DNA from: Sabellastarte sp. h YS-2021
Lineage: Eukaryota; Annelida; Polychaeta; Sabellida; Sabellidae
Direction of reading: 5' to 3'
NCBI GenBank assembly: GCA_964017235.1
Contig: OZ024928.1
Location: 155,706,881 to 155,770,880, forward strand
Length of the DNA stretch: 64,000 nucleotides
Translations under genes and position numbers: made by a program
Shown here: positions 11,340 to 23,872 of the stretch, piece after piece
Position numbering within the stretch: the stretch's first letter is position 1
Layout of the letters: each line of letters starts with the position of its first letter
The notes under the pieces: model-generated
The model's input: only the letters and a program-made list of their open reading frames with translations
The model's database searches: none
What the model was told of the DNA's origin: nothing

Positions 11340-12740
11340 TAGGGCAAAAGGAATGTGAGGAAGATAGAAGTTCCCAGAGACACACCTACAGAATATGAGT
11401 TGGGGGATGCTGCTGCTGCATAGAGAGGACCAGGGAGGAGGAGACACAGAAACAACTGAGGGAGGAGAGGGAGAGGGAGGAAGCCAGGAGGGTGGAAACT
11501 CCACAGTCAACAGAGGAGGCAGTGGTTGAAAAGCGACCCAGAACTGAGAGGAGTGACAATGAAATGGACACAGAGGGTGGAGGAGAGACGGGCACATCTT
11601 AATTGCAATCCAGGCACAGGAAGGGATATATGATGAACATTTACTTAAGAGACTCAGATGATGAGGCTATTGTGGTCTTTGTCAAGGATCATGAGGAGCA
11701 GCATGATCATGAGGAGCCACAGGCTGTCTGTGGAAGTGTGCAAGACTTGGTTTGAATCCCAATGGACTCCCTACAGATCAGGCTCCCAAGGAATGACAGA
11801 GAGGCAGAACTGGCATCAGGGCAAATTTAACTTCTTGAAGACACAGATCAGATGCAAGGGACTCAGCAAATCTTCTGGCTTCAAGTCCCGGCCTGAGGAG
11901 CCAGTGCATAGCTTGGAGATCAGTATGCGATCAGACACCACACAACAGCCTTCAGTTGCAAGCCCCAGTGTCATTTCCCAGTGTTCAACAGTAGACCAGG
12001 TTATGGACGAGTTTTCACAGATGAAAACCATGCTATCATTTTCTGTCGGGCCAAGGCAATAGACCACCAAAACAGCCTTCTGCAACTCTCTGGCATCAGA
12101 GGTTGAGGCTTTAGCGCGGAAGAGACATTCAATCATTCAGAAACAAGGCTGTGAAACTTTTAAGTAGGACCCAGAGCAGGGCAGAGGAAAGGCCCCATCA
12201 TGCCCAGAAACCTACACTTTCTAGGAGCCCCCGTGCCATTTCAACATATGTGCCACAGGCTTTTCATAATAACAATAACCAGCACCAGCTGGTAGGGAAT
12301 ACATCCTAACTATTCCAGAGACGCAAATGCTATCAAACCAGGTGATCCAACCAGCTCAGCAGAGCCAAGTGGCACCCAGAGGACAGCAGCAGCCCAGAAG
12401 GCAGCCGACTTCGCTCGTAGATGTTTATAATTAACAACCAGGGCCTTCAAGGACACTTACTTTCACACTGACCCCAACGAAGTACTTCAACCCACTGTCA
12501 GTTGCCTCTGCCACAGGTGAAGAAAGTTCACACAACATATCAGGACTCTCTAGCTTTTTTGGAAATCTACAGTCAGTCTTGAGCTACAAGCAGATCAATA
12601 CACCTCAACCTTTTTCACCAAGTGACCCGCATCAGCACACCACCTCTCCTCCAACCACCCAGCAGCAAGAGCCTCAGCAGCAGCCAACAGAGCCCCAGCC
12701 TTCCCAGCAGTCATCCTGGCCCAAGGAGCAGCAGCAATAG
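11340..12740 (+). pseudogene. Decayed coding remnant, possibly retroelement gag-like; family not recognised
   Basis: Several short coding-looking frames are interrupted by stops and shifts. Around 11390-11600 there is a highly charged Glu/Arg-rich piece. Around 11630-11740 there is an acidic piece (RDSDDEAIVVFVKDHEEQ). The longest clean piece is 12435-12740, 101 codons to a TAG, with no start. It ends in a Pro/Gln/Ser-rich tail (TSPPTTQQQEPQQQP). Low-complexity, charged and Gln-rich composition with decay suggests a gag or ORF1-type protein, but I cannot name a family. A degraded cellular gene is the alternative. Confidence 0.35.
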
Positions 12741-13035
12741 ACCTACTGCATTTGCCTGCAATTGGTCCTTTTCATGACCACTACTGTTAAATTTATAGGT
12801 CCTTCTCCGGACCACCTGAATCTTCCAATAACAATTAATAGCTGCATGCCTAAAAATGCCAAAACAAGAAGTATGTATTACACCACCCCACATCAAACAC
12901 ATAACCCCCAAATACAAAATAAAAACAAAATGAGTGAATGAGTGAGTGATGGAAATAATTCAAACTGGACTTAGAATATTTTGAACTTAGAAAAAGAATT
13001 ATAAAATTTTCGAAGTTGAAGAAAAAAAGACTTTG

Positions 13036-13108
13036 CCCCCCCCCCCCCCCCCCAAAAAAAAAAAAATCAAAAAACATCGGCCAAATAAATTAAGCTTTGC
13101 CCCGCCCC

Positions 13109-13140
<32 letters not shown>

Positions 13141-13145
13141 AAAAA
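13036..13145. repeat. Duplicated poly-C/poly-A tracts
   Basis: Two units about 69 bp apart each read CTTTGCC, a C run (18 nt at 13036-13053; 25 nt at 13105-13129), then an A run. The opposite strand gives T-run then G-run. It is noncoding. Confidence 0.85.
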
Positions 13146-13297
13146 AAAAAAATGAATAAATAAAATAAAAATAAAAAGGCATGATCTGAAACACTTTGAC
13201 TTTTAAGACTCTTTGACATTTTGGGGGATCAGATGACCTTTGGAGCCAACCTTTTCTTTTTCACTATTTACTTCTTCAATCTATAAGGTGCAATTGA

Positions 13298-14050
13298 CAT
13301 ATATATGTTGTATTGAATGTGGATAACCATTGAATGTATACAGCTTCTGTGGCATCATTCTGCTACTGCATAGAACATTTACTAATTTCCACACGAGTCC
13401 TTTCTAATCAAAGCCATTATGAAAGCTATATTATAATAAGCTCTACCTTAATCCACAAGTATTAAAACATTTTGCCTCTCAATCAAAGAATGAAAAAGAA
13501 ACAGTTCAAGCCTAAGTAGTGATCTTATGATCTTGAAGTGTATGCTTCTAAAATGTGACATCACTTATCCATCTAATTATGTGGGTAATTTAATTGTAAT
13601 TAACCCCACAATAGCACCCCAAGTATATTACAGAGGTTCACTTGGACAGTATAATTAGAAAACAGATTAAGATAAACATTTTTTTAGAAAAAAAGTGTTT
13701 GTTATAAGACAAGATTATGACTGCCTACAGATTATGAACCTATTGCAAAAGTTAATTTTTAAGTTGATATCGACAGATGTGACATTAAGAAAATAACAAA
13801 AATAAGTAACATTTTAGGCAGTGTCAATTGCTTATTTGATTTGTTAAGTTCATATATACATTCAATGACTTTGACTGTTGAATGTACACATTCCACAGTT
13901 CAGCCATTGAATCTACACATTCAATGGCTGCTTGCTATTGAATGTGTACATTCAATGGGCAAGCCATTGAATCTATACATTCAATGACTAACCCATTGAA
14001 TGTATACATTCAATGGTTATCTACATTCAATACAACATATATATATATGT
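13298..14050. mobile_element. About 750-bp element with 44-bp inverted termini
   Basis: The left end (13298-13341, containing CATATATATGTTGTATTG and GGATAACCATTGAATG) is nearly the reverse complement of the right end (about 14002-14050). The interior has no coding sequence but contains, next to the right end, an array of near-palindromes built from the same CATTGAATG word. It is a nonautonomous DNA-type element by structure; the superfamily is unknown. Confidence 0.65.
13862..14016. repeat. Array of about five near-palindromic 24-mers
   Basis: Units have the form CCATTGAATG then TATACATTCAATGG with variants (TCTACA, GTGTAC, TCTATA in the centre), spaced by about 2-10 bp. The copy at 13993-14016 is a perfect 24-bp palindrome. 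Confidence 0.75.
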
Positions 14051-16375
14051 GAATTTACGGTTACAGTTACGCATGAAAGTTTTTTAATCAAATAATTATG
14101 AAAATATCTTCCAAGTATTTAAAATTTTCCCTCTTGTTCTTTCTCCTTATATATCTCCTTATGTATTAATACACTGATTTGATCTTTATCTTTAAATGTG
14201 GCAAGTTCAATGATCATTTCATAAAAGCACAAGAAAATATATATGATTTTGTGATCAATATAATGACATTGATTGGAAGGAAAAGATCTGTTTTCAATAG
14301 ATATCGAAGAATAATATCTTTTGCTTTAAAGTTTAAGTTAATACCTGTGACATCATTTAACCAATGTTTTTTCTCGTTTAAAATTGTGCGTGAGAAAAAT
14401 TCTGTATTTCATGAAATTTTTTTGATCGTAGTTAAGTGCCAGCCTGAAAAAATAAAAATAAAAATTCAGATAAATATCTACCAAATAGATTCTGGGAAAG
14501 TAATAACAGGCTGATTGCTTGTCATTAGAAAATGACAAGGAACAAAACTGGATGATTCCTTAATAACCCCCGATAATTAGTGACAAAATACACTTGACAT
14601 GTGATTTCCCAGTGCAGCAATCTTGGGTTAGTTATAAATTAGCACTTCATAAATGGTCTTTCTAGCTGATGATGCTAATAGGCAATCAAGAACTTGGCAT
14701 TACAAGACATAGATCTTTTCACTGATTCGCAAGGATGCTAATAGGCTTGTTTTGCAAGAAATGCCAAAATATAACTTGGATATTAATGGTGATAAATTAG
14801 TGTACTGATTGATAATAAATAGGTCATTGTTTCGGAAATGACTATATTACCACTTTACTATCACTGGTGATAAAAGATTTTTGAGTCTACTGTTTTCAGA
14901 TGGTTTAAATTAGAATGTACAAAAAATTATTACCTTTTACTTACATTTGTAAAAATGTAATTTTTATGTGTGGTGGGGATTAAGCACAGCGAAGCTGTAA
15001 GCGTATGCTATGAAGCTACTCCAACTTTATATTTTGGATATTTCATTTCTGGTTTGCATCTATATTTCCTACATTATTAAACAAAGACTTTTAGGTCACC
15101 TTACTGCAACAATGGATAACTACGCTCAAAACTGGTATATAAACAGAGTTTACAAAGATTATCTCAGAGTGTTTTTCTTCTGCTATAACCAAGGCATTTT
15201 CATCAAACATTGCCAGAAAAAATAGATTTTACAAAACAGCTTAGAGAGAAAAACATTTAAGACAACTGTGTTGTCTCAGCAGAGAAGTTGATTTATGAAC
15301 ACAGCGGGAGGGATTGAAACCATTTTAAAGGTGAGTGGAAAGTTCTCTTTATCCAAATAAAATCGGAACAAGAAGGGTCTATAATGAACCTTTTATATTT
15401 CTCCGGATGACTTAATCCATTCTCAGAGCATCTTTGGTTGAATGGGTATATCAACAACAAAAAAATTGAAAATGGTTTATATCTTTTGTCTTACTTTTAA
15501 AGCTGTGACATGACAAATCAATACATTGCTATCTAGTGCCAATGTGATCCCCTCTCTTCCACTCTCATGAGTCTGCCTGCCGACAAACTGTTGTCTTTAT
15601 TAAGTAATCTTATTGGTCAGATGATTTATTTTCGGGGTCATAAAGGCTCAGAGCATAATCGTAAATACCACAGACATTGGTCCCAAATAGGAAACATGTT
15701 CAAAAGTCTTGTCAAATGAGCCTATTTGTTCCGAGTACTCGCAAGCATTATTTTTCGGGCATAAGTCATTTACAAGTAATCTTTATGGTGCTTTGGCTGC
15801 TGTTTATAGTGATGAAATATAACACTTACTACATTAAAATGAACCCATTCATGGTTTCAGCTCAACTGGAATTGAATGTTTGGGTTATGTTTAAGCAAGA
15901 ATCACACTTCTCCGATAAGATGTTCTGATGTACCTGTTTATAAAGAGGCCTTATCCTACTGTGTCTTTTTATCACCGGATCCATACATCCAGCTTCTCGA
16001 GCTACACAAAAAGCCAACTCCATTATAAAAATGTTTAAAACTTCTAGATTATGCATTCAACTTCATGGGTTTTAGTATGATTCGAACCCAAAGGGAAAGT
16101 TGCTGTTTATGAAGGTAGGAAGTTATGGAAGGGCTCAGATCAAAAACATCTATCACAGTTTTTTGTATCAACTTATGACCTTTTCATACCACTGAGTTGT
16201 GTCATGCAAAGTTACATTACTTTGTATTATGAACTTGTTTTGTCTAGAACTGAAAATTGGTCGAAATATTTCACACTGTTTTGGGACATAATAAGTGAAT
16301 TTCTGCTGCAAAATAATTCAGTGAAGTTATGCAAAACACTTTTAAGACATATTGTCTGCAATACCTATTTGTTAT
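14051..16375. other. Noncoding stretch
   Basis: I found no exon with convincing protein character. Short hydrophobic frames at 14179-14514 and 15010-15225 have AT-driven composition and no motif. Confidence 0.4.
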
Positions 16376-16376
16376 A

Positions 16377-16378
<2 letters not shown>

Positions 16379-16447
<69 letters not shown>
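16379..16447. repeat. (AT)n microsatellite
   Basis: About 34 uninterrupted AT dinucleotides. Confidence 0.97.
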
Positions 16448-16449
<2 letters not shown>

Positions 16450-17026
16450 TCTTAATATATCTCAAATAATTCTGTCTGCACATATGTTATCTATTTGTAA
16501 CTTTTTGTGGAACCAAATATAGAACTTTTTAGCTATTCACAGAATTTACATGAGTGGTCCTGATGGTAATGCATCACAGAGAATCTAAAAAAATGAGAGC
16601 ACTCTTTTTTTCAAAACGTTTTGCAAGTAAACTTAATATGCTGTACAAATGTATTCACAAAAGGGACTTTCGGATGATAATGTCAGACACATTCGTAGAC
16701 GAAACACAAATCAACCAAATTATTGAAAAAGTTCAAAATACTCTGTGAGATCGAATGTTCACAAGTGAATCCATTCACCATCCTTTTGTGTCACAACCAA
16801 CCACTGTCATATTGCTCCAATCAGAAAACCAGATAGCTCTCACAGTATTGATAATGTTAAAAATTACATTATATTATCAGACTTCGAGAGTAATCCATTC
16901 AGAATCTATTCACTTCAACTCCTATCCAGAAAAATCCTTTCAAAATCCATTAATTACACATTCCAACTTTGGTTTCCATAACTTAATTCCATGAAGATAA
17001 GTTCAAACAACTATATTCCACTATTT

Positions 17027-17865
17027 GTATTTATTAGGAGTTTAATGTCGCTTTCAAAACTACGGAGGGGGGGGGGGGGGGGGGGCAGCATTTCTCCCAT
17101 ATAAACCATCAAAATGCAGTTTCTTGAGAACAAATATGCAGTTTGGTTTTATAAAAGTTATCAGAAGAGGTTCCTCAAATTGTAAAATGATAGTAGCATC
17201 ATAAAATATATTTTGTGATAGGTACAATTACATCCATAGAACTTATCCCATGGTAATAAATTTAGGGCTGTCGAAAAGTAGACAGCATTTCACTAATTAT
17301 TTTATACTGTTACAAAAAAGTTACGAAGACTGTTAAACACTTTGCATACAATAATTAAAGCTAAAGATCGATTCTTCTTATTGTATTGTAGCATATGTTG
17401 AAGTTATAAATAGTATTTATATTGACCCCAGACACAGTTTAGAGAACATACAGCTCTTTGCATCAGACAGATGCAATTTGTTAGGTATATTTTTCACTGA
17501 CATATAAACTTTTTAATAATCTTTATAATCCTGTATACTGTCAGTTCTAAAATCTTAGAAAAGTATCAAGACATATTGCATACTTTTCTATGCTATAAAA
17601 TTCCTTCGGCATCACAGTAGATGTTAATTTTAAATAAAGTACAATAAGAAATTGGCGAAACGTTGTCCACTGTGAAATGCTGCCCCCCTGTATACCATAT
17701 AGGTCATATCACAACAGGTAGTTTTATGGGCAGAGAAAACCAGTACATACACTGTAAGTCATACAGTTAGTCAAGGTTCTGCACTGTAAACTGCAGCCCA
17801 TCGGTAAGAAACTACCATCTTTCCTATACTCCACTCAGATGTGGATCTCAAAAGGACCATACTTG
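17027..17865 (-). repeat. SINE family A, minus strand, split by a MITE
   Basis: Read on the minus strand, the body at 17691-17865 has GATATGACC, 'ttttctctgcccataaaact' and 'agaaccttgactaactgta'. The tail (GTTTTGAAAGCGACATTAAA) resumes at 17062-17027. The two parts are separated by the 628-bp insertion at 17063-17690. The tRNA head at the 17850-17865 end is degenerate. Confidence 0.75.
17063..17690. mobile_element. 628-bp MITE nested in a SINE, G-run termini
   Basis: The left end is CGGAG, a 19-nt G run, then CAGCATTTC. The right end on the opposite strand is CAGGGGGGCAGCATTTCACA. A TA dinucleotide flanks both sides (17061-17062 and 17691-17692), and removing the insert rejoins the SINE tail to its body. 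TA duplication would fit a mariner-type mechanism. The superfamily is inferred. Confidence 0.7.
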
Positions 17866-19655
17866 GATTTGAAACATATTTAGAATCAGCCCAGCAGGAT
17901 CTCATTCATGCCAGTTGACTTGGTTAAACGTGTCAGTCGCATCACAGAAGTGTGACTTGTCCTTTAGTAAGGATTTACAAGATCATGTTATGTTGCCAAA
18001 TGAGGGCTTTCCGGGCACCAGAAGGGAGAAATCCTACACTGCTAATAGGTATAGCTGAAATAGCTTTTCTTTGATAAAAGCATGGGTAGGTGTATATTAC
18101 TAAGAGTAAAATTCGAAGACTGTTGTAAAATTGTCCAATTAGTGAGTAACGTGATGAATTGATTTTTTTCATGGCAGCTAATATGAAGTCGTAACCTTTG
18201 ATTTAGAGCTTGACTCATTCAATGAAAACAGACCATTTTAGAGGTTTGAAACATAACAAGAAAGAAGACAGCTATAGACAATGTAGTAATGTAAAATAAG
18301 TGTAGCTAAAATGAAGGGAAATTGCATAGTTTTAAGCCAGAGTGGGAAATGGGCTGTGACCTTTTACATTATCCTTGATCTGGTTTATTTTACATGGCTC
18401 CAGTCACACTTTTTCAATCTGGTTTTACAAAAGCACCTTCTAACACTTTTAACTTAATTAATATGAATTTGCCCTATATTGTAATCCCAAATATATGAAA
18501 ATTATTCCCAATTACATTGTCGTAAGTATGACTGCTCCAGTTTTGTGGTTAGGGGTGTTATCCTGTCATGTAAGTTATCTTTGTAGTTGCGAAGATTCAA
18601 TATGGTTAAAGATTCCCAATGCATATGTCAATCTTAATCTTTGTAGCTGTTGACCATTTATTTGGGTGTTATGACTGACCTTTTTGGTGTTATGGCCCAA
18701 CTTCTCATCTCAGCATGAAATGACTAATCTCCCACAAAAATAGAGTGATTTTATTCTAATACAAGAATAGTCGAAAAAGTTTGCCAATTAATCTTCCCTG
18801 CTTTTCAAGAGTGATCGTGACTTAATGTTATGAGTGATCTTTACAAATCGTTCTGGTCGGGTAGGCCATTAGGTTTATTTCTTTCACTCGTAAAAGTGAA
18901 ATCTTTATTCAGGACAAACCACATGCTTATCCAGTTTTCATCAACAACATCAGCCGTAGCAGCCTATCCCTCCCCCAACCCGGTGTAACATGAAATTTTT
19001 CCCAGAAATAAAATTTTTCTTCTAATCTTATGCAGAGTGAGAAAGTACTCAAATGTAAGAAAGATGTAAAAAAACCATGGCCCAGATGTCCAATACTTTC
19101 ACCTGTCCGAATTAATATTACGTTTATTTCTCAGAAAATATCCTTTTTAAAATGATGTTCTTGTCCCTTCATTGGTGCATAACTTCAACGGGAGGGAAAA
19201 TTCCACGGGACACTAGCTAGTTTAAAATGTTTGCTTCTCTTACAATTGATTACCATTATTGAATTGGAGTATTCAATATATTTAGATCCATTTTTAAAGT
19301 AACCATGTTTCTTATGAATAAAAACTCTCATAATTATACCATTCTACTGTGACAATGTCCATGAACTTTGTGTCCCAAGTCCACATAACTGCTGTAATAT
19401 CCACAGTTTAGCTACATGGTGACATGTTTGTGTCACAAATGAAAGACGCAGATCCACATAAAACTACTCACTGTGATGATATAGTTTCTCTGTGAATTCA
19501 CTTGCTTTTTGTTGACAAACTATTTCCATTTATTTGCCAAATCTAATCATTTCATAGTTGATACTTCACTGGGTAAATATTTGTATGTCATGTTATCATA
19601 TGAACGTTAATAACCATATAACTTTCTCTTGAGTTAGTTCAAACTTCATGGTATA
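17866..19655. other. Noncoding stretch
   Basis: No supported gene or structured repeat seen. Confidence 0.4.
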
Positions 19656-19659
19656 TTAT

Positions 19660-20070
19660 TACCTCCATCAAGAGTTTACGTTCTTGGTGCATTCTGTCAG
19701 CTCTCTGTATGCCCGTTTGTCTGTGTTTGCGATAATGCCAAGTGTACTAAACAGATATTTTTGGTGGATAGGCCTGACCAAATGAAGAAGTGATTAAATT
19801 TTTCGGTAAAGATCAGAATTATAATCTGGATAAAAAACCTGATTTTTCAATGTATTTTCAAAGATATTGGCTTTCTGGTCGACATTATTCTAAAAGTAAT
19901 GATTGGATCTTAAAGAAATTGTTATGTAGATAGGGTCTGGTCAAAGGAAGAAGTGATTAGATTAGGGATACTAGAAAATATTCTGGAGTCAAAAAATCCA
20001 GAATTTTCAGAAACACCCCACTCCCATCCCAACTGAAATCAGTACTCTCTGAATGCTTTCTAGTCACACA
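19660..20070 (+). repeat. Degenerate dispersed repeat (CTCC-TCAAG-ACG ... GCTCTCTG type)
   Basis: The segment starts with 'attacctccatcaagagttt', has 'gcccgtttgtctgtgtttgc', then 'ggtcaaaggaagaagtgatt', and ends 'tctctgaatgctttctagt'. I recognise this layout as a dispersed repeat common in marine invertebrate genomes. The class is not certain, and a Helitron-type end (CTAGT) is possible. Confidence 0.4.
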
Positions 20071-20675
20071 TAGTTCTAATTTTATGAATTATTATTACTA
20101 TTGTGACGTTGAGACATCCTCACAGCCCTCCTAATGGTGTTATTTTTCCAACTAATTATATAAACGGATGTCACTTTTGTATACGAATGGGAAGCATTAT
20201 AGTCACCATACAAATTCCTCATCTGGTGTTTTGTTTTATTATTTCCCACCTGCGAGGTATGACACTTACTTAATTAGCTGGCTAGTCAGTGCTCCGGTAA
20301 CAAATAGGGATCCGGAGCTTGGAAAAGTCATTCAGATTAATAATGGCTACTGGTTACTACTTGTTAAATAAAAAAAATGTTTGTTCCTAGTGAGGATATG
20401 ATACGGAATAGGAATGTACAAAAAATTCTCTAAATTTAAAAAACTGCATAGCACTGATTTAGGTTCTTTAGCGAAAAATGGTAAATTTGATTAATATATA
20501 TGTATGATTTAACATATATAAGGTTAGTACATTAATTGTTGACCAGTTTGAAATCGTTGATGGTGAAAACAAACTGTACTAAAATACATTTTATGGAAAT
20601 TTTTTAAATATTCTTATTCCCAGAAAATTAAGTAAAAATAACACCAATTTTCACCTTGAGATTTCTTTGCCATTT

Positions 20676-21470
20676 CTACTGAGCCCAGGAAGGGGCATAC
20701 AACTATTTTCTTGGCATTTATTTATCTAATTCCCACGAGATAAGAAGTAGTGCCAATGAGTGACGAACTTATTGCAACAAGTTAACAACTCATTAACATG
20801 AAATACCAAGTCGTTCCCACAAGTTAGCAAGTTATTCCCACACAAGATAGCAAGTTGTTCACGCAAGTCATTCCCACAAGATAGCAAGTCTTTCTCACAA
20901 GTTAGCAAGTTGTCCCCACAAGTTAGTAAGTCGTTACCAAAAGTTAGAAAGTCATTACCAAAAATTAGCAAGTCGTTGACACAAGATAACAAGTCATTCC
21001 CACAAGTAAGCAAGTCATTAGCACAAGATGGCAAGTCATTCCCACAAGTTAGCAAGTCCTTAACACAAATAGCAAGTCATTACCACAACATATGAAGTCA
21101 TTCCCACGAGTTACCAAGTCATGCTTTGATGCCAATGTACAAGCTTTTTCTTTGTCTATGATACCTAACTTATATAAAGGTCACCCATCTACTAGTATAT
21201 CATTCTAGTTTATATATCCCTGTACACTTAGTGACCTTCAGAGGTCGCATGTTTCCTGTCCAACTTTTGTACCATTATGGTTATTATTTTAACAATTTAA
21301 CAATTTTAATGATTATTCTTCTTAGGTACCTTCCTAGTGACCTTCAGAGGTCGCCTACATATTATTACAAGTATATTGCATTACTGTCTTTTAGAGGTTT
21401 ACTACTAATTAGAGTTTTTACATTGTACACCAGTGGGAAGTAAGCTGGGTAGTAACATGCCTTATATGGC
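20676..21470 (+). mobile_element. Half copy of the foldback-type element (21-bp repeat arm)
   Basis: It begins CTACTGAGCCCAGGAAGG, like the termini CTACGGAGCCCAGGAAGG of the full element at 42803-44800. It then carries about 18 copies of a 21-bp repeat (word AAGTCATTCCCACAAG; about 20738-21115). It continues into the same interior sequence found inverted at 43955-44270, including two AGTGACCTTCAGAGGTCGC words. The opposite arm is missing. Confidence 0.75.
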
Positions 21471-21789
21471 AGTGCCTGATTTAAATAAATTTTGAGGGGT
21501 GGCAACTTCTATGTGTAAAGCAATATGTGTACACATCCAAAACTGGACAATATGATGCATTGTCTCTTGGAACCTTTTAAGGACTGGTCGTATTATCACA
21601 TCTCAAGTAGCTGGTTATGAAAAGTGTGTGTAGCCTGTTTTTAACACTTGATTATTTTGTTGATGATTGAAAATGTAACTCGAATTTGAGAGCTGTATAA
21701 ATTCACTATTGGAGTGTTGAAAGTGAAGCAATCACATTTCATTAGTGAAGTATGCCAATCCCTTAGTTATTGATTGAAAACTGGGAAAA

Positions 21790-21930
21790 ATCCCTACAGG
21801 AGAAAAGCCCTACAGATTTTGATGCCCATATAGAAAAGTAATACACCAGAAAAGCCCTATGCATCATGTTTAGTGTACTAATGAAAGGGTTCATCATTAT
21901 CTAAAGGGGTATATGACCTGTACAGTGTTG
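21790..21930 (+). pseudogene. Possible decayed C2H2 zinc-finger fragment
   Basis: A TGEKPYRF stretch followed by a stop and CPYR lies at about 21799-21830, and a frame-shifted EKPYASCLVY about 60 bp later. These resemble the H-TGEKPY-x-C linkers of tandem C2H2 zinc fingers at roughly finger spacing. Stops and shifts make it non-functional. The match is short and could be chance in an AAG-rich region. Confidence 0.3.
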
Positions 21931-21962
21931 AAAGCGACATAAAACCCCAAATAAATAAGTAA
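21905..21962 (+). repeat. SINE family A tail fragment
   Basis: It contains TATGACCTGTACAGTGTTGA, then AAGCGACATAAAACCCC and AAATAAATAAG. The head and body are absent. Confidence 0.8.
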
Positions 21963-23180
21963 AATACTAAAAGCGGTATTTCAATTGCAATTCAAATTAC
22001 CCTATGTTGTAATTTTCAACCCCAGTGCTCCTTTGTTGTTTTGGAAACAATAAAATAGATTACTGCATTACAAGGTAAAACCTACTCTGGATTAAAGTCA
22101 CTCAACCTCTTGATGATAACTGATCAAAAGGAACATTGCAGTAAACTCTTCAACTGGTAATGGCGTTTTAATTCCAGAATTTTTGCAGTCCAACTAAGAG
22201 TTTGTTTCTGAAGATTGGGATTTGTTTACTTTCCTTTCATTACTAATACAATAAATGCTTTCTTTCATATGTTATTTGTGTTGTGAATGTTAAAAGTATT
22301 TCTTTTGTATTTTTGTTTGCAAAACAATAAATGTGTAAGTTATATAGCAAATTCTAAAAACAATATTAATTTTGAAATAATAAAAGTGATACATAACTCT
22401 GAAACAGCATATGTTTGCATATTGTATTATCTAACAAGGATTTTTATCCACAGTCTCAAAAATGGTGTATTACTTTTCTCAGATATCAAGAAATTGTATG
22501 ACTTTTCTCTGTAAGGATTTTCTCTGCAGGGCTTTTCTCTATTGTATGAAATAGACCAGTTAAAAGAGAAGCATATTTGGCTATGAAATTGAAAAGTATC
22601 AAGAGTGCATACTTTACATGATGAAACTGGTCCAGGTTATTTTAGAAAAAGGAAACACCAAATAATTGTTGTTTCTATAACTTGATAAATTTTACACACC
22701 AGCGAAATATGTATTATCTTGAAATTCTGGAGTCATTTATTTTGAAATTTTGGTAGAGATGTTTTCAATTATGTTTTCCCAAACTTTACAATTGCACAAG
22801 TGATATTTTAAACACTGATCGTACACTCTGGTGTATTACATTATCAATTCAGTGTACCAATACATCTAGCCTTGCCAATGTGCTGTACCAGAGCCCCTAG
22901 CTCAATGCATGGAAACACAAAAACTAGGTCTTTGACCTTAGACCTTAGGTCATAGGCTTTGGCTAGAACTAGGTGAAACATAACTACGGCCTAACTTTTT
23001 CTTCTTTTGCAATCAAATGGTGACCTAATGCCTGATCATCACCACAGTGCTGATCCTTTTTTAAAATTAAGCATGTTTTGAACAGGTCAGACGGTTTTAA
23101 AAAATTCTAATTACATAATTATTACATGTTTGTTTATTTTAGTCACACTTAGCTCCAGCATTCAATTTGCTATATGCATG
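21963..23180. other. Noncoding stretch
   Basis: No supported gene. On the minus strand around 22490-22545 there are three GAGAAAAG words that loosely resemble zinc-finger linkers, too weak to call. Confidence 0.35.
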
Positions 23181-23184
23181 TCAG

Positions 23185-23421
23185 GAGCCATGGTGGCACA
23201 TTGGTAACACTCTCGCCTCCCACCTATGAGGCCGGGGTTCGGTTCCCGGCATGGCCTCAAGTGGGAAAGCTGGTGGTTGCTTGCCGTTGGTCGGCAGTTT
23301 ACAGTACAGAACCCTGACGAACTGTATGTACTGGTTTCCTCTGCCCTTCCAACTACCTGTCGTGATATGACCTGTACAGTGTTGAAAGCGACGTAAAACC
23401 CCAAATAAATAAATAAATAAA
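23185..23421 (+). repeat. tRNA-derived SINE family A, full length
   Basis: It has an A box TGGCACATTGG, B box GGTTCGGTTCC at 23236-23246, a family body, and the tail GACCTGTACAGTGTTGAAAG followed by CGACGTAAAACCCC and (AAAT)n. The intact polymerase III boxes and low decay mark it as one of the younger copies in the window. Confidence 0.92.
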
Positions 23422-23872
23422 GTAATCTTTGAAAGAAAGTCCAAGTAAAACACAAACAGTGGGCTTTCTATCCATATAAATCTGTCATCTAGGCAAGGTG
23501 CAATTTTCATAAATGAAGAAAACGCATATTAAAATATTTTAATGTAACACAGATTTGATATAGACATGACAGAAACTGAAATTTTCAGTCTATTTCAAGA
23601 ATTTTACAATCTGCATCAAAATTACATCACCATTTTTCAAGGGAAGTATAGTTTTAGCCAATTAAATGTTGACAGCAGTCACTTTCTACATGGCATTTAG
23701 TTGACATATTAAGACCTATTAAGACCCAGCATTTTTGTCACAACTGCCCAGTTGTTGGTCTCAGCATGTAAAGCTTGTCGTACTGTCTCCTTATCCAGAT
23801 TTTGAGCAGTTGGACTGTCTACCAAGCTTATTAGATTTCGGATCACAGGGCAATAGCCAAATCTCCTTGATT

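Noticed and set aside
16271-16483. Minus-strand open frame of alternating Tyr and Ile
   Set aside because: It is a translation of the (AT)n microsatellite.
20738-21115. CRISPR-like regular repeats
   Set aside because: Repeats are 21 bp head to tail with no unique spacers, in an animal genome; they are the arm of a foldback element.
23185-23260. tRNA gene
   Set aside because: A and B boxes are present, but the sequence continues into the SINE body and no clean cloverleaf with an anticodon arm is evident.
23162-23455. Minus-strand protein-like frames over the SINEs at 23185 and 63639
   Set aside because: They overlap SINE sequence and recur at each copy because the SINE is repeated.
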